Under the pieces are notes generated by a model that saw only the letters and a program-made list of their open reading frames with translations, made no database searches and was not told the origin of the DNA. From Acidobacteriota bacterium (GTDB lineage Bacteria > Acidobacteriota > Terriglobia > Terriglobales > Acidobacteriaceae), in assembly GCA_021781255.1 (NCBI GenBank), contig JAJXXG010000186.1:1-9600 (forward strand): DNA of 9,600 nucleotides, given 5' to 3'. This document shows positions 1-7,637 of the stretch, piece by piece (position 1 is the stretch's first letter; every line of letters starts with the position of its first letter). The translations under genes were made by a program, and so were the position numbers.

Positions 1-1
1 G

Positions 2-385
2 CTTGGGTACACGGAGGAGACAAGCCTGGGATATATCCCCACCCACTCTCACCTGATGGGTGCCTGGGTGTCTGCGGGGATCCTGGGCGGTGTGTTCTGG
101 ATGTATGTACTGAGCCTGAGCGTGAAAGGTTTGATGCGCGTGTCGGTCCTGCGTCCGCCGCTTGCTCCGGTCTATGCATTGTTCCTCGTCGAGTTTATAT
201 GGAGCATCCTGTTTTCGCCGTTTGGAGGATCTCAACGGATTGAGAGCGCCCTGGTGATTGTCATCCTCTTCGATCTTCTGGATCAGCCGGCCGTGGTGCC
301 GGAGGTGGTGCGTTCCTGGATGCCAAGCCGCAAATGGCGGCGAGCCTCTGCCTGGGCTGACCGATCCTCCCCCTCCCAAATCTAG
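2..385 (+). CDS. O-antigen polymerase/ligase-type membrane protein, C-terminal fragment
   Basis: The reading frame is already open at the left edge, so only the last 127 residues are visible; the first ATG at 56 is internal. Visible near the fragment start is HSHLMGAWVSAGILGG, which resembles the periplasmic-loop signature of the Wzy_C / O-antigen ligase family (a conserved His followed by a Gly-rich segment entering a membrane helix). Two or three hydrophobic stretches follow, and then a short basic hydrophilic tail (RSWMPSRKWRR) that is likely cytoplasmic. Known family members polymerise lipid-linked repeat units or ligate glycan to lipid A in the inner membrane, facing the periplasm. Polymerase and ligase cannot be told apart from this fragment. 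The flippase and glycosyltransferases immediately downstream support a polymerase (Wzy) role by inference. The stop is TAG at 383-385. Confidence 0.75.
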   Translation, partial: LGYTEETSLGYIPTHSHLMGAWVSAGILGGVFWMYVLSLSVKGLMRVSVLRPPLAPVYALFLVEFIWSILFSPFGGSQRIESALVIVILFDLLDQPAVVPEVVRSWMPSRKWRRASAWADRSSPSQI

Positions 386-417
386 TGGCTTGCCTGCACA
401 AGCAAAAGCAAAGGAAG

Positions 418-433
418 GATGCGGGTTCGCATC
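418..433. other. Small perfect hairpin in the wzy-wzx gap
   Basis: GATGCG (418-423), loop GGTT, CGCATC (428-433) form a perfect 6-bp stem in the 94-base gap before the flippase gene. No T-run follows, so it is not a standard intrinsic terminator. It might shape the mRNA between the two cistrons, or be chance. Confidence 0.3.
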
Positions 434-479
434 GATCTGGCGCAACTGTAACTTGTAGCAAGACGGATTCCATTTATAG

Positions 480-1814
480 ATGATTTTTCTGAAGAGGATC
501 CAAAGACGCGCCGGAGTTCGTTCGTCGCTTAGCAATATAGGCTGGCTCGGCAGTGATCGCATGGTGCGCATGCTGGGCGCGGTGCTTGTCAGCACGCTGG
601 TGGCGCGCTATCTTGGCCCGAATCAGTTTGGCTTGCTGAATTACGGGCTTGCCATCTATGGCCTGTTCAATACCCTGTCGAATCTGGGGCTCGACTCGCT
701 GGTCATACGAGAGGTTGCCCTTGACGCGCGGGAAGAGCCTCATGTTCTGGGTACCGCCTTTGTATTGAAAGCGGTGGGCAGCGTGGCGACAACCGCAGGC
801 GCAATCCTTGCTGCGCGTTTGCTGGAACCGCATGACACGATCCTGCTCATCATCGTGGCGCTGATGTCGATTGCCTCGATTTCACAGGCTCTCGATGTGA
901 TCGATTACTTTTTTCAGGCGCGGGTTCAGTCAAGATACGTGGCAATCCCCAGGATGATCGTGTTTGTGATTGCATCCATCGCACGCGCGGCGGCCGTCCT
1001 GCTCAAGATGAAGCTATTGGCCTTTGCATGGATTGCTGCGCTGGAGGTACTGGCTACAGAAATCGGCCTGGGAATTACGTATCTCTATGTTCGCAGGCCG
1101 CAATTGCGCTGGCAGTGGCATGTGGGCCGTGCCAAGGAGTTGTTTGCTGAAAGCTGGCCGCTGATGATCTCAAGCCTGATGATCATGATCTACCTGCGCA
1201 CGGATCAGGTGCTGCTGGGCAAGATGGCTCCCATGTCCGTGGTGGGGAACTACGCGGCTGCGATTCGCTTATCGGAGACCTGGTACAGTGTGCCGCTCAT
1301 TATTGCGGCAAGCGTGATGCCGCGTTTGCTGCAGAGCCGCGAGCAGAACCCAGCGCGATATTATGCGCGTCTGCAACTGTTCTATGAGGTCATGGTGTTT
1401 TTGAGCGTCGTGATTACGGTGCTCGTGTTGTTCGCGGGGCCGTCTTTGATTCGGTTGCTCTACGGCAAGGAGTTTACTTCAGCCGCCAGCATTCTCTCTG
1501 TTCATATCTGGACCGGAATCTTTGTATTTTTGGGTGCGGTCAGCGCCCAGCAATACGTGCACGAACGGATTACCGTTAGCGTGATGCGCAGGACAGCGCT
1601 TGGTGCGATTGTGAATGTAGGCTTGAATCTCTGGTGGATTCCGTTGTGGGGCGGCATTGGCTCAGCGATGGCAACCCTGGTGGCCCAGAGTATCAGTTCG
1701 TATTTTGCGGATGCGCTGGATCGGCGTACGCGGCATATCTTCCGCATGAAGACGCGGGCGTATTGGCGATTCTGGATGGTGCCGGGATTGGTTTGGCGCG
1801 AGTTGAGACCTTGA
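480..1814 (+). CDS. Wzx-type polysaccharide flippase (MATE/MOP superfamily)
   Basis: This is a 444-residue polytopic membrane protein of the usual length for oligosaccharide flippases (about 400-500 residues). The N-terminal region (roughly residues 25-75) has the typical pattern of a short amphipathic start, then a helix with VARYLGPNQFGLLNY and NLGLDSLVIREVA, as in the Polysaccharide_synt family. About a dozen hydrophobic segments follow, with the two-half layout of the MOP exporters. A late motif, NVGLNLWWIPLWGGIGSAMA (about residues 380-400), matches the common 'N-hydrophobic-IP-x-G-x-x-GAA-A' block. Flippases of this type move undecaprenyl-diphosphate-linked repeat units across the inner membrane. 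The start at 480 is the first ATG and fits the family, but no clear Shine-Dalgarno sequence precedes it; a TTATAG hexamer lies directly upstream. It sits between the polymerase/ligase fragment and five glycosyltransferases, which supports the role. Confidence 0.88.
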   Translation: MIFLKRIQRRAGVRSSLSNIGWLGSDRMVRMLGAVLVSTLVARYLGPNQFGLLNYGLAIYGLFNTLSNLGLDSLVIREVALDAREEPHVLGTAFVLKAVGSVATTAGAILAARLLEPHDTILLIIVALMSIASISQALDVIDYFFQARVQSRYVAIPRMIVFVIASIARAAAVLLKMKLLAFAWIAALEVLATEIGLGITYLYVRRPQLRWQWHVGRAKELFAESWPLMISSLMIMIYLRTDQVLLGKMAPMSVVGNYAAAIRLSETWYSVPLIIAASVMPRLLQSREQNPARYYARLQLFYEVMVFLSVVITVLVLFAGPSLIRLLYGKEFTSAASILSVHIWTGIFVFLGAVSAQQYVHERITVSVMRRTALGAIVNVGLNLWWIPLWGGIGSAMATLVAQSISSYFADALDRRTRHIFRMKTRAYWRFWMVPGLVWRELRP

Positions 1815-1869
1815 TCAGTCGTTAAAGAATTCGACCGCGATTTTTTTGAGTGGGCCAGGCAATTACAGG

Positions 1870-2661
1870 ATGAAGATCAGCATTGTTACGTTGTCTTTGA
1901 ACCAGCAGAATTATCTGAAGGATGCGCTTGATTCGGTGCTTCAGCAGGGATATCCGGAACTGGAGTACATTGTTGTTGATCCTGGCTCGACGGATGGGAG
2001 TCGCGAACTGATCCAGAGTTATGCGAATCAGCTGTCTCATATGATCTTTGAGCGCGACCGCGGAGCAGCCGATGGATTGAACAAGGGGTTTGCGCGTGCG
2101 ACAGGAGAGATCTTCGCATTCTTGAACGCAGACGATATCCTGTTGCCCGGATCGCTGCAACGTGTGGCGGATTTCTTTGAGCAGCATTCGGACTGTGATG
2201 TGGCCATGGGGAACGGATTCGTGATTGACGGCGAAGGGCGAGTGCAGCGGCATGTAAGAGCGCGCAGCTTTACCGTCAGGCGATATGTGTGTGGCGGGAC
2301 GAACTGGTTGCAGCAGTCAACGTTCTTTCGGAGCAGGGCATTCTTGAACTCTCCGGGATTCAACGTTGAGAATCGTACCTGCTGGGATGGCGAGTTGTTC
2401 GTCAAGATGGTGCATCAGGGGGCGAAGGTGGGCTATATCGCAGCGGATCTGGCAGGGTTTCGCATTCATGACAGTTCCATCTCCGGTTCAGGAAGACTGC
2501 AGCAGCAATACGAGCAGGACTCCTCCCGAATCTTCCGCGATCTGTTTGGACGTGAGTGGGACATCCGGGATGACGTGCAGCGCTTTTTCTATCGCAGCGA
2601 GGGATTGCTGCGACACATGAGAACCTGGATGCAAAAGATAACGAAGAGAGAATTCGCATGA
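1870..2661 (+). CDS. Family 2 glycosyltransferase (GT-A fold)
   Basis: The product is a 263-residue soluble enzyme that probably transfers a sugar from an NDP-sugar to the lipid-linked glycan at the cytoplasmic face. Residues 1-12 (MKISIVTLSLNQ) are the first GT2 beta strand. VVDPGSTDGS (35-44) is the nucleotide-binding loop, DRGAADGLNKG (63-73) is a typical second block, and FLNADD (84-89) carries the DxD-like metal site. A later CWDGELFVKM segment probably supplies the acidic acceptor-side residues. An in-frame TTG at 1846 would add eight residues; the ATG at 1870 is preferred because the family pattern begins right there, although neither has a strong ribosome-binding site. Its stop overlaps the next start as ATGA, implying translational coupling. 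Donor and linkage cannot be read from the sequence. Confidence 0.88.
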   Translation: MKISIVTLSLNQQNYLKDALDSVLQQGYPELEYIVVDPGSTDGSRELIQSYANQLSHMIFERDRGAADGLNKGFARATGEIFAFLNADDILLPGSLQRVADFFEQHSDCDVAMGNGFVIDGEGRVQRHVRARSFTVRRYVCGGTNWLQQSTFFRSRAFLNSPGFNVENRTCWDGELFVKMVHQGAKVGYIAADLAGFRIHDSSISGSGRLQQQYEQDSSRIFRDLFGREWDIRDDVQRFFYRSEGLLRHMRTWMQKITKREFA

Positions 2662-3722
2662 GGGTTGCAGTTCTCTGGACCGGCCTGTCCGGCTACATGA
2701 ACGCCTGCCTGAAGGAGCTTGCCGGGCGCGAGGGCGTGGAGCTTTTCGTGAGCCACGAGGCGCAGAAGACGGTTGCGCCTTTTGACGAGAGGCAGTTTGC
2801 GTGGATGCAAAATCGGCTGGTGTGGCGCACCTTTGCGGATCTGAATTCCCTGGATCAGCGCCTGCAGGATTTTTCTCCGGAGATCGTGGTTTTGCCGTCG
2901 TGGCATATAACTCCGTATCGCCGCGCAGCCAAGCTGCTGGCAGGGAAGTGCTGGCGTGTGATGATCATGGACAACTGCTGGCGTGCGACGGTGAAACAGC
3001 GGATTGGCACCTGGATTGCGCCGTATTTTGTGCGCCCAATTGCGGACGTGGCCTGGATTCCGGGAGAGCGCCAGGCCGTATTTGCAAAGCGGCTTGGCTT
3101 TGCACAGCGAGCGATTCTGCGCGGATCCTTCTCCTGCGATCAGGATGCGTTTGATGCTGCGTATCGGGCGCGCAAGGCAGAGCAGCGTGGTGCTCCCAGG
3201 GCGTTTCTGTTTGTTGGGCGGCTCGCTCCCGAGAAGGGCGTGGATGTGCTGGTGAAGGCCTATGCACAGTACCGCTCAAAGGCAAAGGATCCGTGGCCGC
3301 TGATCTGCTGCGGCACTGGACCGATGCAGCCCATCCTCGAAGGGCAGGCGGGCATACGTGTTGAGGGCTTTGTGCAGCCGGATCAGATGCCTGCCATGAT
3401 GGCGTCAGCTGGTTGTCTTGTTCTGCCAAGCGTGTTTGAGCCCTGGGCGTTGGTGGTGCATGAGGCTACGTCAGCAGGGCTGGCTGTGCTGGCTTCTGAC
3501 AAAGTAGGCGCAGCGGTGCACCTGGTGCAGCCCGAGTACAACGGGTACATCTTTGATCCGAAGGATGTGGATGCTCTTGCGGGCCTGATGCTGCGGATGA
3601 GTGCAATGGACGATCGGCAACTGGGCGCGATGTCAGAGGCGAGTCATCTTTTGTCGCGACAGTACTCCCCGCGCATGTGGGCTGATGTGCTGCTGCGTTC
3701 GGTTGAGAAGCAGCACAAGTGA
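2658..3722 (+). CDS. Family 4 glycosyltransferase (GT-B fold)
   Basis: The product is a 354-residue retaining-type glycosyltransferase. The C-terminal Glycos_transf_1 domain is clear: FVGRLAPEKG (about 185-194) holds the Arg188 and Lys193 that in this family contact the donor diphosphate. CCGTGPM follows, then an E-x7-E motif with Glu261 and Glu269 in FEPWALVVHEA. The N-terminal half is a less conserved acceptor domain beginning MRVAVLWTGLSGYM. There is no signal peptide or membrane helix, so it should act at the cytoplasmic face. The start overlaps the previous stop by four bases (ATGA), and a GAGAG stretch seven bases upstream (2646-2650) can serve as ribosome-binding site. The context places it in repeat-unit assembly; the sugar transferred is unknown. 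Confidence 0.9.
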   Translation: MRVAVLWTGLSGYMNACLKELAGREGVELFVSHEAQKTVAPFDERQFAWMQNRLVWRTFADLNSLDQRLQDFSPEIVVLPSWHITPYRRAAKLLAGKCWRVMIMDNCWRATVKQRIGTWIAPYFVRPIADVAWIPGERQAVFAKRLGFAQRAILRGSFSCDQDAFDAAYRARKAEQRGAPRAFLFVGRLAPEKGVDVLVKAYAQYRSKAKDPWPLICCGTGPMQPILEGQAGIRVEGFVQPDQMPAMMASAGCLVLPSVFEPWALVVHEATSAGLAVLASDKVGAAVHLVQPEYNGYIFDPKDVDALAGLMLRMSAMDDRQLGAMSEASHLLSRQYSPRMWADVLLRSVEKQHK

Positions 3723-3807
3723 GCGATCCGGCACGCGCTGGAACCGGCTGCGAGCTTTTCCCAAAGACACACTACCTATCCATGCAATGCGCTGAAATGG
3801 CGGGCGG

Positions 3808-5007
3808 ATGCGGTTACTGCACGTAATTTGTACGACAAATCCGGAATCGGGCGGCCCGATTGAGTCTCTGCTGAGATTTTCTGAAGTGCTTATGCGCGAT
3901 GGCCATGCTGTCTCCATGGTGAGCCTGGAGACGGAGGCGGAGATTGCGGGCAGGCAGTATCCATTTCCGGTGATTGGCGTGGGCAACGGGTTAGGGCGAT
4001 ATCGTTATAACCCGCGGCTTGTTTCCTGGTTGAGGGAGAATGCCGTCAACTTTGACGCGGTTATTCTGCATGGCCTTTGGAACTACTCCTCGCTGGGATC
4101 CTGGAGAGCGTTGCGAGATCATCCCACGCCGTATTTTTTGTTTGTGCACGGTATGCTGGACCCCTGGTTTCGACAGCAGTATCCGCTGAAACATGTTGCC
4201 AAGCAGATGCTGTGGTGGCTGGGCGAGGGCTCGGTGCTGCGCGATGCGCGTGCCGTGCTCTTTACGTGCGAAGAGGAGCGCATTCGTGCACGCAACGCAT
4301 TTCTCGGCCCATCGTATAGAGAGCAGGTGGTGCTGTATGGAGCAGCGGCACCGGACGGCAACCCGGACGACGAACGAAGCGCATTCCGCGCTGCGTTCCC
4401 GGCTTTGCAGGGGAAGCGGTTTCTGCTGTATCTGAGCCGGATCCATCTGAAGAAGGGGTGCGATCTGCTGATTCGGGCATTTGCTAAGAACATTGCGAAT
4501 GCACCGCCGGATATGGACCTGGTGATTGCCGGCCCGGATCAGGCGGGGTGGGTGGCAGAACTGCAGCGGATTGCAAAAAGGCTGGGCGTTGCCAGAAGGA
4601 TTCACTGGCCGGGCATGCTGACAGGTGCAGTGAAGTGGGGAGCATTTCGCTCAGCGGATGCATTCATTCTGCCGTCGCATCAGGAAAATTTCGGCATTGT
4701 GGTCGCGGAGGCCATGGCATGCGCAACGCCTGTGCTGATCAGTGACAAGGTGAACATATGGCGCGAGGTGACGAGTGCAGGCGCGGGCATTGTGGAGCCG
4801 GATACGCAGGCGGGCATCAACAGTTTGATACAGCGCTACCTCGCGCTCACGGACGAGGAAAGGTCTGTGATGAGGAAGAACGCAGAGCGAGCATTTGCGC
4901 AGTTCTTCGATGTTGAAATGGCGGCGCGCAGCTTTATGAGCACGATTGAATCGTATCTGCAGCAAGACGCAGAGCGGAACTTGTGCGCGCAGATGTCCGC
5001 GCGCTGA
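3808..5007 (+). CDS. Family 4 glycosyltransferase (GT-B fold), second copy type
   Basis: The product is a 399-residue GT4 enzyme clearly distinct from its upstream neighbour. The N-terminal domain has TNPESGGPIESLLRFSEVL, with the Gly-Gly-Pro loop seen in polysaccharide GT4 enzymes, and a HGMLDPWF segment common in one GT4 subgroup. The C-terminal domain has LSRIHLKKGCDLL (Arg211 and Lys216 as the expected diphosphate contacts) and HQENFGIVVAEAMA, giving the E-x7-E pair Glu293/Glu301. SDKVNIWREV follows as usual for the subgroup. It has no signal peptide or membrane segments. The gap from the previous gene is 85 bases. The ATG at 3808 fits the family start, but the upstream GGCGGGCGG is a poor ribosome-binding site. 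It probably adds one sugar to the lipid-linked repeat unit; donor and acceptor are not determinable. Confidence 0.9.
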   Translation: MRLLHVICTTNPESGGPIESLLRFSEVLMRDGHAVSMVSLETEAEIAGRQYPFPVIGVGNGLGRYRYNPRLVSWLRENAVNFDAVILHGLWNYSSLGSWRALRDHPTPYFLFVHGMLDPWFRQQYPLKHVAKQMLWWLGEGSVLRDARAVLFTCEEERIRARNAFLGPSYREQVVLYGAAAPDGNPDDERSAFRAAFPALQGKRFLLYLSRIHLKKGCDLLIRAFAKNIANAPPDMDLVIAGPDQAGWVAELQRIAKRLGVARRIHWPGMLTGAVKWGAFRSADAFILPSHQENFGIVVAEAMACATPVLISDKVNIWREVTSAGAGIVEPDTQAGINSLIQRYLALTDEERSVMRKNAERAFAQFFDVEMAARSFMSTIESYLQQDAERNLCAQMSAR

Positions 5008-5054
5008 ATCCGATGCAGGAGACCTGTTTGCAGCTGAGCCGGGAGAGCACCACG

Positions 5055-5987
5055 ATGGAGCCTGAAGCCGCGCCGATGTATGGGAATTGTTATGCATTTC
5101 CCCGGCTGATAGGAGCCATGGACCTTGGATTGATTCGGCTTGGTGGCGCGGGGCTTGGCAATCATCTATTTACCTGGGCGCGCTGCCTGATTCAGGCGCG
5201 CAGATATGGGTTAAAGAGGATTGGCGCTACATGGCCACAGTTTAAGCGTGAGCCATGGATGCATCATGAGCTGGACAAGCGGACCTACCATGATCTGTTC
5301 TGCCGTGCGCAGGATGAAGTTGAGCCGTTGCACCGTCTGCGACTGCTTGCCACGAAGCGGCGTGTTCCAGAGTCGCAACTGGGCAAGGAGATCCCGGATG
5401 GCTCGATTGTTGTGTTCGAGGGCTTCGACGGATATTTGCAGCCGATCCTTGCGCATCGCGATCTGGTGCGCAGTGAATTAATTGCGATGGTGCGCGACAA
5501 GCACAAGGGTGCGATTCAAGCGGGCTTTTCGCCGGATATTGCGATCCATGTGCGTCTGGGAGATTTTCTGAATGCCGATCCTGTGCGGGGAAATTCCAAG
5601 TTGGATATTGGATGGTATGCGGGCATCTTGAAGGGCATCCGCGAACAGCTTGGGCCGTTGCAGGCGGTGATCTTCAGCGATGGCAGAGATGAGGAGATCG
5701 CTCCGCTGCTTGCGATGGAGGGAGTGAAGCGTGTGAGCTTCGGATCAAGCATTGCGGACATTCTCGCCATGAGCCAGGCGAGGATATTGATCACGTCCGG
5801 CTCTACGTTCAGCATGTGGTCTTCGTTTCTAGGCCAGATGCCCACAGTGTGGTTTCCGAAGCGGCTATATCATCCCATTCTGCCGGATCCGAGGCGGGAG
5901 CTTTCCACCTATGCTGAGATTCCGCGCACATTTGTGGAGCAGTGCGAGCTTTCCCTGGCGAGCGGCAACGCACGTGAATCTGCGTAA
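5055..5987 (+). CDS. Family 11 glycosyltransferase, alpha-1,2-fucosyltransferase-like
   Basis: The hallmark GT11 blocks occur in order: LGGAGLGNHLFTWA near the N-terminus, matching the family's GGLGNQLFQYA; IAIHVRLGDF in the middle, matching the HxRRxD block that binds GDP-fucose; VIFSDG; and ILAMSQARILITSGSTFSMWSSFLG near the end, matching the conserved STFSWW block. Characterised relatives transfer fucose in alpha-1,2 linkage from GDP-fucose. The second Arg of HxRRxD is Leu here (HVRLGD), so donor choice may differ. The start is uncertain. The frame is open from GTG 4983, which would overlap the previous gene. ATG 5055 has GGGAG at a sensible distance (5041-5045), giving 310 residues. ATG 5118 would begin right at the family's usual N-terminus, with AGGAG only two bases away. 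It probably decorates the repeat unit. Confidence 0.82.
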   Translation: MEPEAAPMYGNCYAFPRLIGAMDLGLIRLGGAGLGNHLFTWARCLIQARRYGLKRIGATWPQFKREPWMHHELDKRTYHDLFCRAQDEVEPLHRLRLLATKRRVPESQLGKEIPDGSIVVFEGFDGYLQPILAHRDLVRSELIAMVRDKHKGAIQAGFSPDIAIHVRLGDFLNADPVRGNSKLDIGWYAGILKGIREQLGPLQAVIFSDGRDEEIAPLLAMEGVKRVSFGSSIADILAMSQARILITSGSTFSMWSSFLGQMPTVWFPKRLYHPILPDPRRELSTYAEIPRTFVEQCELSLASGNARESA

Positions 5988-5995
5988 TTGGATCG

Positions 5996-6018
5996 CGCCG
6001 GCAGATGCCGAGCCGGCG
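5996..6018 (+). other. GC-rich hairpin between the GT11 and GT2 genes
   Basis: CGCCGGC (5996-6002) and GCCGGCG (6012-6018) are perfectly complementary around a 9-base loop, starting nine bases after the GT11 stop. No T-run follows, so it is not a canonical intrinsic terminator. It may stabilise the upstream mRNA or dampen read-through into the last gene of the cluster. Confidence 0.45.
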
Positions 6019-6072
6019 AGTTGAGTATTGCCATTGCAGAATGCATCTGCATGGATGTTGTACGAGAGTCTG

Positions 6073-7026
6073 ATGCCGAACGACGCGAGCATTGCGGTCA
6101 TCATCCTGACCTACAACGAAGAGCGGCATTTGCCGCGCGCGCTGAAGTGTGTTGCGGCATTTGCGCAAGAGGTTTTTGTGGTGGACTCTTTCTCGACGGA
6201 CAGGACGGTCGAGATTGCCAAGGAATACGGCGCGACGGTTTTGCAGCATCCATTTCAAAATCAAGCAAAGCAGTTTGCATGGGCGCTGGAGCATACGCCG
6301 ATGCATGCAGACTGGGTGATGCGACTGGATGCGGATGAGGTTGTGGAGCCGGACCTGGCGCAGGAGATCAGGACACGGCTTCCTCAACTCGCGCCGGATG
6401 TGATGGGAGTCAACCTGAATCGCAAGACGATCTTTCAGGGAAGATTCATCCGACATGGCGGAAGGTATCCGCTGATTCTGCTTCGCATTTGGCGGCGCGG
6501 CAAGGCTCGCATCGAGGACCGGTGGATGGATGAGCACATCTATCTGACTGAGGGTCGCGCGGTGACGCTTCGCGGCGGATTTGCCGATGACAACCTGTTT
6601 GACCTGACCGCATTTACTGAGAAGCACAATCGTTATGCGAGTCGCGAGGCGCTCGATGTGCTGAATCAGAGATGGCAACTGTTTCCGTCGCAGTCCATGG
6701 TGACGGCGGCGTCGGCTTCGCGGCAGGCTGGCATCAAGCGATTTCTAAAGGAATCCATCTATAACCGAATGCCGTTTGAAGTGTCGGCGATTGGCTACTT
6801 TCTCTTCCGGTACATTGTGCAACTCGGCTTTCTGGATGGTCGGGAAGGGCTGGTGTATCACGCGCTGCAGGGGTTCTGGTATCGCTTCCTGGTGGGCGCG
6901 AAGCTGCGCGAGTTGGAGAAAGCCGTCCGGAATGCTGCGTCGCGAGAGGCTGCCCTGCGCGAGGTAGAGCGCCTGACACGGCAGCCAATCGACAAGCTGC
7001 GAGAGCCTGATTCGATTTCAACTTAG
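6073..7026 (+). CDS. Family 2 glycosyltransferase, WaaE/KdtX-like
   Basis: The product is a 317-residue GT-A enzyme. It begins with IAVIILTYNEERHL (about 7-20), the first GT2 block of the WaaE/KdtX-type subgroup. VVDSFSTDRT (36-45) is the nucleotide-binding loop and RLDADE (84-89) holds the DxD metal site (Asp86, Asp88). A basic, aromatic C-terminal half includes FEVSAIGYFLFRYIVQLGFLDGREGLVYH, which suggests peripheral or re-entrant membrane contact. ATG 6073 is chosen because GAGAG at 6064-6068 precedes it and the family pattern starts there. Upstream in-frame candidates are TTG 6028 and ATG 6055. It is the last + strand gene of the cluster. Its TAG lies inside the end of the opposing acetyltransferase gene, leaving no space for a terminator between them. 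It likely adds a sugar to the glycan; which sugar is unknown. Confidence 0.88.
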   Translation: MPNDASIAVIILTYNEERHLPRALKCVAAFAQEVFVVDSFSTDRTVEIAKEYGATVLQHPFQNQAKQFAWALEHTPMHADWVMRLDADEVVEPDLAQEIRTRLPQLAPDVMGVNLNRKTIFQGRFIRHGGRYPLILLRIWRRGKARIEDRWMDEHIYLTEGRAVTLRGGFADDNLFDLTAFTEKHNRYASREALDVLNQRWQLFPSQSMVTAASASRQAGIKRFLKESIYNRMPFEVSAIGYFLFRYIVQLGFLDGREGLVYHALQGFWYRFLVGAKLRELEKAVRNAASREAALREVERLTRQPIDKLREPDSIST

Positions 7027-7632
7027 AACGCAACCAGCGTCTTTTCCGCTCCGGCTTCGCTCTCGCACCTTCACCGCCGGGGTTCCCGCATAGACTCCCC
7101 ACGCCTCCAGGTCGCGCGTCGCGACCGATCCCAAGCCCAGTACAGAGCCCTCAGCCAGGTTGACCCCCGGGCAGACCGATGCCCGGGCGCAGACCCATGC
7201 ATAAGCGCCTATCGTCATGGAGTAGGCGAGCAGCGGAAAGGCAGGATCATCGAGGTCGTGGGTGGCGCCGCAGAGGTAAGCCTGCTGCGAGAGAATTGCG
7301 TGCGAGCCAAGATGGACGGGAGCCGGGTTGTATATCTCGACGCCATCGGCTGCGGTGACCTGATCGGCGCAGGTCAGGTTCCAGGGTGCCCAGATCTTCG
7401 AGCCGGGGTAGAAGTGGCAGTTCGGCCCCATGCCGGCTCCAAAGAGTCGAAGAAGCAGAGAGCGCCAGGCATGAAACGGGCGCGGAGACGGCCGATAGAG
7501 AAGCAGCCAGCAGAGATTCCACAGCAGGCGCACGAGGCGAACACGAAGCGAGAAGGAAGGACGAAGATAGGGGTCGGCTGCGCCCGGGCGGGATTGCAAA
7601 TCTGCCGCGGTGTAATGGATTTGCTTTGCCAC
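7018..7632 (-). CDS. WcaF-like left-handed beta-helix O-acetyltransferase
   Basis: The product is a 204-residue protein with hexapeptide-repeat character from about residue 70 onward: VHLGSHAILSQQAYLCGATHD, then MTIGAYAWVCARASVCPGVNLAEGSVLGLGSVATRDL and the closing YAGTPAVKV. The His in CGATHD (about 125) matches the catalytic His of the family. The N-terminal third (SFSLRVRLVRLLWNLCWLLL and FHAWRSLLLRLFGA) matches the WcaF-type colanic-acid acetyltransferase leader. Such enzymes acetylate sugars using acetyl-CoA in the cytoplasm. GTG 7632 is preferred because a strong AGGGAGG lies five bases upstream. Longer alternatives are ATG 7653 and GTG 7689 (223 residues), neither with good spacing. 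The gene converges on the last glycosyltransferase and overlaps it by nine bases, so it has its own promoter, but its function fits the same glycan. Confidence 0.87.
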   Translation of the reverse strand: MAKQIHYTAADLQSRPGAADPYLRPSFSLRVRLVRLLWNLCWLLLYRPSPRPFHAWRSLLLRLFGAGMGPNCHFYPGSKIWAPWNLTCADQVTAADGVEIYNPAPVHLGSHAILSQQAYLCGATHDLDDPAFPLLAYSMTIGAYAWVCARASVCPGVNLAEGSVLGLGSVATRDLEAWGVYAGTPAVKVRERSRSGKDAGCVLS

Positions 7633-7637
7633 TGCTG

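Noticed and set aside
1815..1847. Possible intrinsic terminator after the flippase gene (GTCG...CGAC followed by seven T)
   Set aside because: The stem is only four base pairs with a 10-base loop, and the T-run begins several bases after it. The next gene continues the operon, so termination is unlikely to be efficient.
3991..4605. 204-codon open frame on the - strand
   Set aside because: It is fully antisense to a well-supported GT4 gene, and the product shows no domain or plausible composition.
5809..6678. 289-codon open frame on the - strand
   Set aside because: It lies antisense across the end of the GT11 gene and the start of the GT2 gene, both of which have clear family motifs. Its product is Arg/His/Gln-rich with no recognisable domain, as expected for a shadow frame in GC-rich DNA.
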